Source of the DNA: Sva-07 sp031398325
GTDB taxonomy: Bacteria > Actinomycetota > Acidimicrobiia > Acidimicrobiales > Ilumatobacteraceae
Length of the DNA: 64,000 nucleotides
Assembly: GCA_031398325.1 (NCBI GenBank)
Contig: JANNNB010000323.1
Coordinates: 20,934 to 84,933, forward strand
Direction: 5' to 3'
The notes below the pieces were generated by a model. The model did not search any database and was not told the DNA's origin. It saw nothing but the letters and a program-made list of their open reading frames with translations. The stretch's first letter is position 1, and each line of letters starts with the position of its first letter. Shown here piece by piece: positions 34,639 to 43,637 of the stretch. The translations under genes and the position numbers were made by a program.

Positions 34639-35115
34639 ATGACACGAGTCCTCATCGCCGTCGACGGAACCTCTTCTGATCGAATCATCGTCAACAGCAC
34701 CCACAAGCTGTTCGGCGACGAGGCCGAGTACGTGCTGATCAACGTGCGCCGTGACCCGATGATGGTGGCGGCGACGACGATAGGTGTCGGCATGACGGCG
34801 ATGGTTCCTGCCGTCGATCTCCGAAACGAGTACGGCGACGAGAGCGAAACGCTGCAATCCGAGGCCGACCTCGCAGCGGACACGGCCCGTGCAGCTGCGG
34901 CCAGCGCGAACCTCGACGATGCGGTCGCCGTCGGAGAGATCGGGCTCGAGCCCGATGCGATCCTGCACGCCGCAGACGAGTACGACGTCGACGTCATCGC
35001 CGTGGGAGACCACGACCGCAACTGGTTCTCCAAGTTGGTGTCGCCGTCGGTGAGCGAAGCGATCACCGATCGGGCCGACGTTCCCGTCTTGATGATTCGC
35101 GTCCCCAAGCACTGA
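34639..35115 (+). CDS. Universal stress protein (UspA family)
   Basis: 158 aa from the ATG at 34639; a longer version would add ten residues from a GTG at 34609 without a better ribosome-binding site. The domain begins MTRVLIAVDGTSSD and ends with IAVGDHDRNWFSKLVSPSVSEAITDRADVPVLMI. The usual G-x2-G-x9-G-S/T ATP-loop is only partly kept (GDHDRNW in place of GxRG), so nucleotide binding is uncertain. It is a soluble single-domain protein. Confidence 0.8.
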   Translation: MTRVLIAVDGTSSDRIIVNSTHKLFGDEAEYVLINVRRDPMMVAATTIGVGMTAMVPAVDLRNEYGDESETLQSEADLAADTARAAAASANLDDAVAVGEIGLEPDAILHAADEYDVDVIAVGDHDRNWFSKLVSPSVSEAITDRADVPVLMIRVPKH

Positions 35116-35173
35116 ACGCCGACCAATCGCGCACATCCCCGATCGCGTCGCTCGGCGATGTGAGACTTCGGCC

Positions 35174-37606
35174 GTGCCGACCACCGCACACGAACTGGAG
35201 CCGATCTCTCGCGGCGTTCGACTGTTCTCCCATGCGCACGCGCAGCCGCGTGCCCGCCGCGCGACCGACGTCTTGCTGCTCGGGGTCTCGCTGTTCGGGC
35301 TCCTCGTGGTCGGACTCGTCGCAGAACCGGAGCCCGGATACTCGGTCGCGCTGACGGCATTGCTCGTTGCGCTGCCGCATGCGCTCGACGGACTGTGGCG
35401 GGTCTTCGTCGACATGCCGTTCGTGTGGGCTGCGGTGGTCTTCGTCGTGGCCGTGGTCCGAGGGCGTCGATCGATCGCGCGCGACATGCTCCTCGCCGTC
35501 GCCGTTGCGATCCTCTTCTGGCTGCTGCTCGGCAGGACGGTGACCGGTGAATGGCCATCGTTGCGCGACGCGATCGACATCTCGGACCTGCCCCCCGTGT
35601 TCCCGGCCGCCCGAATCGCCGTGCCCGGCGCAGCCCTCATCGCGGCGTCGCCCCATCTCGTGCGGCCGGCACGACGACTCGGGCGATGGCTGCTGGCCAT
35701 CGGCGCATTCTCGACCATCGCCTTGGCGATCAGCCCGCTGTACGGCGTCATCGCAGGCGTGTTGAGCGCCGCAGCAGCGGCTGCGGCCGTGCATCTCGTC
35801 GTCGGCTCGAGTGGGGGACGGCCGAGTCTCGACGACGTGCAGTACGCGCTGGCCGAACTCGGGGTCCCGATCACCGACCTCGGCGTGGCCGACCGGCAGG
35901 ACGCCGGCCAATTCGCCGTGACCGCCACGGGGGTCGACGGCAGCGACCTGATCGTCAAGGTGTACGGGCGCGACGCGCACTATGCGGCGGTGCTGTCCAC
36001 GGTCCAGCGAACGATCTGGCTGCGCCGGCCCGGCTCACCGGTCGGATTCGGACGGCTGCGTCAGGTCGAACACGAGGCCCTCCTCACCTTGCTCGCTCGC
36101 CAGGCCGGGATCTTCACCGACACGGTCGTCACAGCGGGCGTCACGGCTGCCGACGACGCGCTGCTCGTGTTGAGCCGGACGGGCACCGAACTCGTGGAGC
36201 CGAATCGTGTCGTCACTCCGGAGACGGCGACCGACCCCCGGTTCGTGGGGCCGGACGGGACGGACCGCATCCGCGAGCTGTGGGACGTGGTCGCTCGACT
36301 CCACGGGGCCGGCATCGCCCACGGCCAACTCGACGAAGACCATGTCGTCATGCACGACGCCCGGCTCGGGCTGATCGACTTCCGGGGGGCGTCGGTCGCC
36401 GCGACCGACGCCCAGTTCCGAAGCGACGAGGTGCAGGCGTTCGTTGCGACGGTCGTGCTGGGTGGGAGCGATCGCGCGATCGCCGGGTTCGTCGAAGCAC
36501 GCGGAAGCGATCAGATCGCCGCATCCCTGCCCTACCTCCAGCCGGCCGCGCTCACCCCCGATCAGCGTCGCATGGTCCGATCGCTCGACATCGACCTCGA
36601 CGACCTGCGTGACGACGTGGCGGCCGCGATCGGACTCGACGCACCGAAGTTGGTGCAGTTGCGCCGGTTCAGTGTCGGGTCGGTCGTACGGGTCGCGCTG
36701 CCGCTCCTTGCCGTGTTCTTCCTGGTGTCGGCACTCGCCGGCTTCGACTGGAACGAGTTCGTCGAGTCACTGCAGGATGCGAATTGGTGGCTGGTGGCGA
36801 CCGGCGCCATCGTGGCCCAACTGCCTCGCATCGCTCAGGCGGTGGCCACCCTCGGCGCTGCTCCGATCCCCTTGCCGCTCGGTCCCGTGTACGCGCTCCA
36901 ACTGGCGATCTCGTACGTGAACCTCGCGATACCGACGGCGGCGGCGCGCATCGCCGTCAACGTGCGGTTCTTCCAACGGCAGGGCGTGCCGGCGGGCGCG
37001 GCGCTGGCGACCGGCGCGCTCGACGGTGTGAGCGGGTTCATCGTGCAGGCCACGTTGCTGGTCTCGCTGCTGTTGTTCACGCCGCTCGCGCTCGACCTCG
37101 ACATCGGTGATCCGGCGAGCGATGCCGCCAACCTCCTCGGCGTCATCCTGGCCGTGGTGGCCGTGGCAGCGGTGGTGGTCGTGTCGATCAGGAAGCTTCG
37201 GAGCTTCGTCGCCGGGTGGATCCGACGAATCGCCGAAGAAGCGTGGAGCGTGCTGCGCGGTCTGAAGTCACCTCGTCGCCTCGCGATGTTGTTCGGTGGC
37301 AACCTCGCGGCCGAGCTGATCTTCGCCGCCGCCCTCGGCATCTTCGTGCTCGCCTTCGGCTCCTCGGTCCCGTTCGAGGAACTGTTGTTCATCAACATGT
37401 GTGTGTCGTTGCTGTCGGGACTGATCCCCGTGCCCGGTGGCATCGGTGTCACCGAGGGTGGGCTGATCTTCGGGCTCACGTCCGTCGGCGTGCCCCAGGA
37501 GGCAGCTTTCGCAGCCGTGATCCTCTACCGGCTCTCCACCTTCTACCTTCCACCGATCTGGGGCTTCTTCTCGCTTCGCTGGCTGGAGAAGAACACCTAT
37601 CTCTGA
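35174..37606 (+). CDS. Flippase-like membrane protein with embedded degenerate kinase-like domain
   Basis: 810 aa from GTG at 35174. Five or six hydrophobic helices span about residues 30-210. A cytoplasmic region at about 215-490 resembles a protein kinase/ABC1-like fold but is degenerate: it has a VAIK-like K262 (LIVKVYGRD) and HGQLDEDH (383-390) in place of the HRD loop, and DFR (402-404) in place of DFG. The last ~300 residues are the lysylphosphatidylglycerol-synthase-type (MprF/AglD-like) transmembrane flippase domain (LIPVPGGIGVTEGG). It probably translocates or binds a lipid, with the kinase-like part acting as a sensor or pseudo-kinase. It converges on a second flippase-like gene. 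Confidence 0.78.
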   Translation: MPTTAHELEPISRGVRLFSHAHAQPRARRATDVLLLGVSLFGLLVVGLVAEPEPGYSVALTALLVALPHALDGLWRVFVDMPFVWAAVVFVVAVVRGRRSIARDMLLAVAVAILFWLLLGRTVTGEWPSLRDAIDISDLPPVFPAARIAVPGAALIAASPHLVRPARRLGRWLLAIGAFSTIALAISPLYGVIAGVLSAAAAAAAVHLVVGSSGGRPSLDDVQYALAELGVPITDLGVADRQDAGQFAVTATGVDGSDLIVKVYGRDAHYAAVLSTVQRTIWLRRPGSPVGFGRLRQVEHEALLTLLARQAGIFTDTVVTAGVTAADDALLVLSRTGTELVEPNRVVTPETATDPRFVGPDGTDRIRELWDVVARLHGAGIAHGQLDEDHVVMHDARLGLIDFRGASVAATDAQFRSDEVQAFVATVVLGGSDRAIAGFVEARGSDQIAASLPYLQPAALTPDQRRMVRSLDIDLDDLRDDVAAAIGLDAPKLVQLRRFSVGSVVRVALPLLAVFFLVSALAGFDWNEFVESLQDANWWLVATGAIVAQLPRIAQAVATLGAAPIPLPLGPVYALQLAISYVNLAIPTAAARIAVNVRFFQRQGVPAGAALATGALDGVSGFIVQATLLVSLLLFTPLALDLDIGDPASDAANLLGVILAVVAVAAVVVVSIRKLRSFVAGWIRRIAEEAWSVLRGLKSPRRLAMLFGGNLAAELIFAAALGIFVLAFGSSVPFEELLFINMCVSLLSGLIPVPGGIGVTEGGLIFGLTSVGVPQEAAFAAVILYRLSTFYLPPIWGFFSLRWLEKNTYL

Positions 37607-37645
37607 GTGGGATGTCTCTGAGTGGGATGACTCTGAGTGGGATGA
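37601..37645. repeat. Three tandem 15-bp repeats overlapping a stop codon
   Basis: CTCTGAGTGGGATGT followed by two copies of CTCTGAGTGGGATGA. The first copy contains the TGA stop of the flippase-kinase gene and the array fills most of the gap to the convergent flippase gene at 37677. Confidence 0.85.
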
Positions 37646-37676
37646 CGGCCGGGATGCGCGCCGCGATGGCCTCGAC

Positions 37677-38849
37677 TCACGACGTTGCCGGAGTGGCCAC
37701 CTCGGCCTTGGACTGCCGGGACGTCATCCGTTGCCAGACGCCGAGCGTGGCGAGACCGATCGGGATGATCACGACCCATGTGAGCACCCGGAAGATCAAG
37801 ACGCCGGCGGTGATCTGATTGACGTACTGGGATCCCGCAGCTGCGGTCAGCAAGCCGATGTAGGCGATCTCGCTGACCCCGGCATCGCCCGCAGTGATGG
37901 GCAACACCGTGAGTCCCTGGACGACCGCGTAGACCACGAAGATCTGGGGCCAGCTGATCGCGTCCTCGGCAGTCCCGGTGAAGCGGATGGCCATCAGCAA
38001 CAGAGCGAACCGAGTGGCCGCGGTGGCCACCGTCGCCCAGGTCCCGATCATCCACCGGTCGCGTAGCCGTCCGAGCGATTCGGACCGGGCGGCGATGAGC
38101 GTCTGGGCGACGTCGGGAGGTTCCGGCTTGCGCAGCAGACGCAGGACGAATCCGTACACCGGCGCGATCACACGGCCGATCCTGGCGGTGCGTTTCTCCG
38201 AGGAGACGATGAAGGCGATCGCGAAGATGCCGAGACCGACCAGCACGGCGATCACCACGACCGTGCGCAGCGTCCCCTCGATGGGCGCATCCGACACGAG
38301 GAGGCCGATCGCGGCGACGACCGGGAGCACCAGTTTGATCCCGATGCTGAACACGCTGCCGGCGGCCACGGCGAGTGTGGAGTCGGCGGGGGAGTATCCC
38401 CACGCCATGAACATGCGGAGTCGGAACGGTAGATCACTCGGACCGGGGATGATCGATGTGACCCCCGCCGGGCCCAGATAGGCGACGACACCGCGGCGGA
38501 CCGGGAGCCCGGGGACGAGCGATGCCGTGAGGAGGCCCTGAGCGGCGATCCAGATCACCCACATCGCGAGGAGCGCAATGAAGTCGGCGTCCTCGAGCGA
38601 GGTGACGGAGTCGACGATTGCCTCGTAGTCGAGGTCCTCGAACGTCGAAATGAGGATGAAGCCCGAGATCACGAGCGCCCCGATGATGAGGATCGCGCGG
38701 AAGATGATGCTGCGGACCTTCGCCTTGCTGCTCCCGAGCGGGTGTTCGGCCGCCAGCTCCCGTTCGTACACGTCGATCGGGTCGAGCAGCACCGATTCGG
38801 GTACCACCGGGTCGGGCACGATCGGATCCGTTGGGGCAGGATCGGACAT
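37677..38849 (-). CDS. Flippase-like (LPG synthase TM domain) membrane protein
   Basis: 390 aa from the ATG at 38849 (SDPAPTDPIVPDPVVPES); an upstream TTG-type extension of 14 residues is less likely. A ~65-residue acidic/Pro-rich N-terminus precedes about seven hydrophobic helices of the lysylphosphatidylglycerol-synthase TM type, with LGPAGVTSIIPGPSDLPFRL and VLPITAGDAGVSEIAYIGLL as the conserved P-G-G/D-x-G-V-x-E motifs. A lipid flippase-like role is likely. It converges on the larger flippase-kinase protein; the two share a fold but not the same arrangement. Confidence 0.78.
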   Translation of the reverse strand: MSDPAPTDPIVPDPVVPESVLLDPIDVYERELAAEHPLGSSKAKVRSIIFRAILIIGALVISGFILISTFEDLDYEAIVDSVTSLEDADFIALLAMWVIWIAAQGLLTASLVPGLPVRRGVVAYLGPAGVTSIIPGPSDLPFRLRMFMAWGYSPADSTLAVAAGSVFSIGIKLVLPVVAAIGLLVSDAPIEGTLRTVVVIAVLVGLGIFAIAFIVSSEKRTARIGRVIAPVYGFVLRLLRKPEPPDVAQTLIAARSESLGRLRDRWMIGTWATVATAATRFALLLMAIRFTGTAEDAISWPQIFVVYAVVQGLTVLPITAGDAGVSEIAYIGLLTAAAGSQYVNQITAGVLIFRVLTWVVIIPIGLATLGVWQRMTSRQSKAEVATPATS

Positions 38850-38953
38850 CGCCACATGGTGCCACCTCGCGGGCCGCGTCCCTCGTATCAACCGATCAAC
38901 TTCGTCCGGCCGCCGGTCGTCGTCCGAGCTGCACGTGACGTACCTTCACCACG

Positions 38954-40771
38954 GTGTCGGACATCGCAATCGTCTACTCGGTCCTCGGTGCGGTGGTCGT
39001 GCTGTTCATCTGGAACCGTCTCCCCGTCGAGATCGATGCGATCGGAGCGGCTCTCACCCTCGCCGCGACCGGAGTGCTCACGGTCGACGAGTCGCTCGCC
39101 GGCCTCGGGGACCAGGCGGTGCTGTTCATCGCTGCCCTGTTCGTCGTCAGCGAGGGTCTCGATGCGACCGGCGTGACCACATGGGCGGGCCAGCGGCTCA
39201 TCGAATCGGTCGGTCAGAGCAGGACCAGGCTCGTCGTGTTGACGATGTTGCTCGTCGCCGGCCTCACCGCGCTGATCAGCGTCAACGGCGCCGTCGCGGC
39301 ACTGCTCCCGATGGTCGTGGTGATCGCTCTGCGCCTCGGCCGTGCTCCGTCGCAGTTGTTGATGCCGCTCGCCTTCGCTGCGCACGCCGGCTCGCAGCTC
39401 GCGTTGACCGGCAGCCCGGTCAACATCCTGGTCGCCGACGCGGCCGAGGACGTGAGCGGGACAGGGTTCGGATTCATCGAGTTCGCCATCGTCGGCGTGC
39501 CGTTGCTCGCCGGCACGATCTGCGTCGTCGTGCTGTTCGGATCCCGACTGCTTCCCCATCGTGTCGCCGAGGTGCTGCCACCCGATCTGAGCGCGCACGC
39601 GCTGACGCTGGTCGAGCAGTACTCGATCCCTGATCGCATCGTTCATCTCCGGGTGCTCGCGGATTCCGCCGTGGTCGGCCGGAGCGCCGGTGAACTCGCG
39701 GTGACGGCCGGCTCTGCCGCCGAGCTGCTCGGTGTGCAGCGCCGAGGCGGCGACGGACACCAACACGCGATGCTCCACGGGCCGATCGCAGCAGGCGACA
39801 TCGTGTTGTTCGACGGGAACGCCGATGAGATCGAAGCGCTCGCCGTCGAGCTCGGCCTCGATGCGTCGGTCGCGCCGCCGCTGCCCGCGTCGCACGCGCC
39901 GATCGTCAGTAGGGAGTACGGGTTGGTCGAGCTCGTCGTGGCGCCACGTTCCGAGCTGGCGGGGCAGGTGATCTTCCCGGGGATGCTCACGGCAAGCGGC
40001 GAGATGGTCGTGCTCGCGGTCCAGCGCAAGGGGTACGACCTCGGACCGGAACCGGTGACGCTCGCCGTCGGCGACACACTGCTCGTGCAAGGCACGTGGG
40101 AGTCGATCGAGGCGAACGTCGTCGATACCGACGTACTGGTCGTCGACGACCCCGATCTGGTGCGCCGCCAGACGGTGGCGTTCGGGGCGCGGGCCACCCA
40201 GGCCGTGGTCGTGCTGCTCGGCATGGTGGTGTTGCTCGCCACCGGCGCCGTCGCGCCCGCCGTGGCCGGGATCCTGGCCGCCGCAGCGATGGTCGTGCTC
40301 CGAGTGGTCGACGTGCAACAGGCGTATCGATCGATCAGTTGGACCACGGTGATCCTCGTCGGGGCGATGATCCCGTTGTCGACGGCACTTCAGAAGACAG
40401 GCGCGGCGACCCAGTTGGCCGAAGGGCTCGTCGATGTCGTCGGCGACTCGCCGTACCTGCTGCTGGCGGGTCTGTTCCTGCTGACCGCGGTTCTCGGGCA
40501 GCTGATCAGCAACACTGCGACGGCGCTCGTCGTCATCCCGATCGCCGTTTCGGCCGCCGCCCAGGCCGGGGTGTCGGAGCGCCCGCTGCTGATGGGGGTG
40601 TGCGCGGCGGCATCGGCGGCGTTCCTGACACCGGTTGCCACGCCGGTGAACCTCATGGTGATGGGGCCAGGGGCGTACCGATTCGGCGACTACTGGAAGC
40701 TCGGCGGGGTGCTGCTCGCCTGGTTCTTCGTGGTCGTGATGATCATCGTGCCGCTCGTCTGGCAGTTCTGA
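38954..40771 (+). CDS. SLC13-family permease with TrkA-C domains
   Basis: 605 aa from GTG at 38954. Hydrophobic N-terminal and C-terminal halves (about five to six helices each) flank a soluble middle of ~210 residues with two TrkA-C-like (RCK_C) units (PDRIVHLRVLADSAVVGRSAG..., LVVAPRSELAGQVIF). The permease halves show LTGSPVNILV and the C-terminal TPVATPVNLMVMGPG, the paired substrate-binding loops of DASS/SLC13-like transporters. It likely carries an anion such as sulfate or a dicarboxylate; the substrate is not determined. Confidence 0.87.
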   Translation: MSDIAIVYSVLGAVVVLFIWNRLPVEIDAIGAALTLAATGVLTVDESLAGLGDQAVLFIAALFVVSEGLDATGVTTWAGQRLIESVGQSRTRLVVLTMLLVAGLTALISVNGAVAALLPMVVVIALRLGRAPSQLLMPLAFAAHAGSQLALTGSPVNILVADAAEDVSGTGFGFIEFAIVGVPLLAGTICVVVLFGSRLLPHRVAEVLPPDLSAHALTLVEQYSIPDRIVHLRVLADSAVVGRSAGELAVTAGSAAELLGVQRRGGDGHQHAMLHGPIAAGDIVLFDGNADEIEALAVELGLDASVAPPLPASHAPIVSREYGLVELVVAPRSELAGQVIFPGMLTASGEMVVLAVQRKGYDLGPEPVTLAVGDTLLVQGTWESIEANVVDTDVLVVDDPDLVRRQTVAFGARATQAVVVLLGMVVLLATGAVAPAVAGILAAAAMVVLRVVDVQQAYRSISWTTVILVGAMIPLSTALQKTGAATQLAEGLVDVVGDSPYLLLAGLFLLTAVLGQLISNTATALVVIPIAVSAAAQAGVSERPLLMGVCAAASAAFLTPVATPVNLMVMGPGAYRFGDYWKLGGVLLAWFFVVVMIIVPLVWQF

Positions 40772-40807
40772 ACCCGACGTCGGACCCAGGCACCGCGTCG
40801 CGGTGCG

Positions 40808-41458
40808 TCAGCGGATCGCCGCAGTGTCGTCGACGCCGGCCCAGGCCGCCCGCAGCGACTCCTGCTCGAGATCGTTCTCCCGGATCTGGCTGATCACGCC
40901 GGCAATCGCGAGCGCGAAGTAGATCGCGTACCACCACCAGTCGTCACTGGCCGACCTGGTGGTCAGGGTCGAGTCGAATCCATCGGTGTCGATCACACCG
41001 AAGAGCAACATCAATCCGGCGGTGATCGCGCTGGAGCCGGCGAACGCCGTGAGCAGGGTGAGCAGGATCATCGGCATGTCGCCGACGATGGCCACGAAGG
41101 CGAGCACGCCCGCCGTGACGACGCCGACGAGGATGATCAACCACGACCAGGTGACGCCGAGGGCCGTCATCGCGGTGGTGCCGAGGATGAACCCGATCGC
41201 CGTCATCCCGAGCAGCACGGCGACGGCGTAGTACAGGTAGGCGAGAAGTCCGAACACGATGGCGACGGCGAACCCGACGATCCACGACAGCGTGGTCGAG
41301 AGGAACTCGTCGCCGCCCGTCGAGATGAGTCCGGCGCCGAGCACGAACCCGGCGAAGGCACCCCAGATCGGGATGATGATGCGCATCGCGAAGTAGCCGC
41401 GAAAGCAGAACACCGCGCCCACGAGGATGGCGAGGACTCCGAGGACGATGTCGTTCAT
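40808..41458 (-). CDS. DUF4203-like multi-pass membrane protein
   Basis: 216 aa from the ATG at 41458. Six or seven hydrophobic helices with small-residue-rich turns (FAMRIIIPIWGAFAGFVLGAG, LTLLTAFAGSSAITAGLML). The polar C-terminus ends SQIRENDLEQESLRAAWAGV. It resembles small actinobacterial DUF4203-type proteins of unknown role. It lies 19 nt downstream of the glutaminase gene on the same strand, so the two may be co-transcribed. Confidence 0.7.
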   Translation of the reverse strand: MNDIVLGVLAILVGAVFCFRGYFAMRIIIPIWGAFAGFVLGAGLISTGGDEFLSTTLSWIVGFAVAIVFGLLAYLYYAVAVLLGMTAIGFILGTTAMTALGVTWSWLIILVGVVTAGVLAFVAIVGDMPMILLTLLTAFAGSSAITAGLMLLFGVIDTDGFDSTLTTRSASDDWWWYAIYFALAIAGVISQIRENDLEQESLRAAWAGVDDTAAIR

Positions 41459-41477
41459 GCAGACACTGTGGCAGGCC

Positions 41478-42845
41478 TCAGGTACGAAGTAGTTGATCCT
41501 CGCACCACTCCAATGCGTCATCCAAGGTGCCAGAAATGTGGATCTCGGACACGTTCTCGGAGAACTGATGGAGCGCATGGAGGCTGAAATCGTCGTCGAT
41601 CCCCGACACGACCAGCATCCCACCTCGCTCCGCCAGGTCGGCCGCGATCGGACGCAGGAGATGGGGGAGTGCGTCGTGGATGATGCCCGTGCGAGCAAGG
41701 TCGACGACGACGAAGCGGGCGGGCCGAGCCGCTTTGGCTTGGGTCTGCACGAGACTTCGCGCAGCCAGTTCGGCGTCCGCGAACTGGATGTCGCCGCGGA
41801 GCACGATCGCGAGCACGAGGTCTCCCATCGCTCGCAGTTGATCCATCGCGTCCGGCGACCGCTTGCGGCGGGAGCCACCATCGGCGAGCGTGCGCAGGGT
41901 CGGGGCCCGGCTGGCCCCGCGGCGTCCGCTGTTCACGAGGTGCAGGCCGAGCGTGGCGGCGAGTTCCCGGCACACGTTGACCCCGCGCACGCTGTTGCCC
42001 TGTTCGTCGAGGCGGGGCGAGTACACGGCGACGCCGAGCTGACCGGGCAGGACGGCGAAGATGCCACCGCTCACACCGCTCTTCGCCGGGAGGCCGACCG
42101 ACACGATCCATCGTCCGGCGCCGTCGTACATCCCGCAACTGGCCATGACGGCCAACACGTGGCGGGCGGTCGGCTGGGTCACGGCCAGGGTGCCGTCGAT
42201 CGGGTTGCGCCCACCGTTCGCGAGCGTCGCTGCGATCACGCCGAGGTCGTGGCAGTCGACCTCGACCGAACACTGGTCGAAGTAGAGCTGGAGTGATGAT
42301 TCGACGTCCGGGCCCATCGACCCGGCGCCGCGCAACAGATGGGCAATCGCTCGATTGCGGTGACCGGTCGCCCGTTCGGATTCGGCGACCTTCCGGTCGA
42401 CGTGGACCTGCCGACCGACGAACTTCGAGTACCCCGCGAGCAGATGGCCGAGCGCCTCGTCGCCGTGACGGGCGTGCAGCAGATCGGCGGCCGTGATCGC
42501 ACCGGCGTTGACCATCGCATTGCTGGCACGGCCTGTGGAGGGGTCGAGGCTGATCGCATTGAACGCATCGCCGGTCGGCTCCAACCCGATTCGTGCTCCG
42601 ACGACGTCGGCCCCGAGCTCGTCGAGCGCCATCGCATACGTCAGCGGCTTGGACATCGACTGGATCGTGAAGCGGTGGTGCGAGTCGCCGACCTCGTACA
42701 CGGTGCCGTCGACCATGACGATGCAGATGCCGAACAGTTCAGGGTCGACGTCGGCGAGTTCGGGGATGTACGTCGCGACGTCGCCCGACCGGTCGGCGAG
42801 ATGCGCCGCGTGCAGGTCGGTGAGGTAGGTGAGCAGGGGCGTCAT
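41478..42845 (-). CDS. glsA: Glutaminase A with C-terminal STAS domain
   Basis: 455 aa from GTG at 42845. The first ~310 residues are a serine-dependent beta-lactamase-fold glutaminase: the SMSK motif at 63-66 (catalytic Ser63, Lys66), NAMVNAGAI and LPAKSGVSGGIFAVLPGQLGVAVYSPRLD. The last ~120 residues form a STAS domain (FVVVDLARTGIIHDALPHLL), an addition found in some actinobacterial glutaminases. The enzyme converts glutamine to glutamate and ammonia in the cytoplasm. The STAS part may bind a nucleotide or a partner protein; that is inference. Confidence 0.92.
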   Translation of the reverse strand: MTPLLTYLTDLHAAHLADRSGDVATYIPELADVDPELFGICIVMVDGTVYEVGDSHHRFTIQSMSKPLTYAMALDELGADVVGARIGLEPTGDAFNAISLDPSTGRASNAMVNAGAITAADLLHARHGDEALGHLLAGYSKFVGRQVHVDRKVAESERATGHRNRAIAHLLRGAGSMGPDVESSLQLYFDQCSVEVDCHDLGVIAATLANGGRNPIDGTLAVTQPTARHVLAVMASCGMYDGAGRWIVSVGLPAKSGVSGGIFAVLPGQLGVAVYSPRLDEQGNSVRGVNVCRELAATLGLHLVNSGRRGASRAPTLRTLADGGSRRKRSPDAMDQLRAMGDLVLAIVLRGDIQFADAELAARSLVQTQAKAARPARFVVVDLARTGIIHDALPHLLRPIAADLAERGGMLVVSGIDDDFSLHALHQFSENVSEIHISGTLDDALEWCEDQLLRT

Positions 42846-42964
42846 CGCCGGATCGTAGGTCGGCGTGTCGGTGGCAGCGACGACGACGGCGACGGTGTGG
42901 CATCGAGGTCGCGCATCGGCCCCCTCGACTCGGGTGGTACCGGTGCGCGACCGTTCGCGCCGTT

Positions 42965-43010
42965 CTGACCCCTACGAATCGAACGGGGTCTACGAATCGA
43001 ACGGGGTCAG
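42965..43010. repeat. Tandem 18-bp repeats with hairpin potential at a gene end
   Basis: TACGAATCGAACGGGGTC occurs twice in tandem (42973-42990, 42991-43008), and the second copy reaches the stop of the SHOCT gene. CTGACCCC (42965-42972) pairs with GGGGTCAG (43003-43010), giving an 8-bp stem. It may serve as the transcript end of the minus-strand gene. Confidence 0.7.
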
Positions 43011-43402
43011 GCGATGATCTTGGCCTTGGCGGCCGCGTACTCGGCGTCGTCGAGCTTGCCGGACGTGTGGAGGTCGGCGAGCGTGGCGAGCTGTGTTGCG
43101 GAGTCAGCGCCAGCAGCGGTCTCGCGGATGTAGCTCTGCATCGCAGCCTCGTTGGCCTGCGCGGCCTTCATCGACCGCTCGCCCATCTTGCTGCCGCGGG
43201 CGATGACGTAGGCGAAGATGCCGAGGAACGGCAGGAAGATGATGAAGATCGACCAGATGGCCTTGCCCCAACCCGACAGATCGTCGCTGCGGATGATGTC
43301 GCCGAAGATCTGGAAGATCAACATGATGAAGATGAAGAACATGAAGAACCAGAGGAACGACCAGAGAACTTCCCCGGTTCCCCATTCTGCTGCGAGTGTC
43401 AC
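43007..43402 (-). CDS. PLDc_N/SHOCT membrane protein, paralog A
   Basis: 131 aa from GTG at 43402 with an AAAGG-type ribosome-binding sequence 8 nt upstream. Two hydrophobic helices (SFLWFFMFFIFIMLIFQIF, AIWSIFIIFLPFLGIFAYVI) form the phospholipase-D-nuclease N-terminal-like membrane module with the DLSGWGKAIW linker. A ~30-residue C-terminal SHOCT domain follows (LATLADLHTSGKLDDAEYAAAKAKI). It is highly similar to the 45913-46305 gene. It is divergent from the DUF6325 operon (235-bp gap). SHOCT domains are short oligomerisation or lipid-associated motifs; the function is unknown. Confidence 0.8.
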   Translation of the reverse strand: MTLAAEWGTGEVLWSFLWFFMFFIFIMLIFQIFGDIIRSDDLSGWGKAIWSIFIIFLPFLGIFAYVIARGSKMGERSMKAAQANEAAMQSYIRETAAGADSATQLATLADLHTSGKLDDAEYAAAKAKIIA

Positions 43403-43534
43403 GTTGTGACCTTTCTGCCGGCCTGAAGCGGCCGGATTCGTGGGCGTTGACCCGTCGGTGCCCGGCTGGTTGCCGAACGGCGATCATCATGACTCCTGAG
43501 CCGGACCCTTTCAACCGGTGTTCACGCAATGACC

Positions 43535-43540
43535 TACAAT
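43535..43540 (+). promoter_or_regulatory. Candidate -10 box upstream of the DUF6325-like gene
   Basis: TACAAT in the divergent 235-bp region, about 100 nt before the start of the DUF6325-like gene. No clear -35 box with 16-19 nt spacing is visible, so this is only a plausible -10 element in an otherwise GC-rich stretch. Confidence 0.25.
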
Positions 43541-43637
43541 TCGTCCACTTCGGACGAGGGATCCCACCGTCACCGGTGTCAACCTGTCCTCCGTTGTTTC
43601 ACCCTCAAACCGAATCTGAGCGACACGGAGGTGTCAG

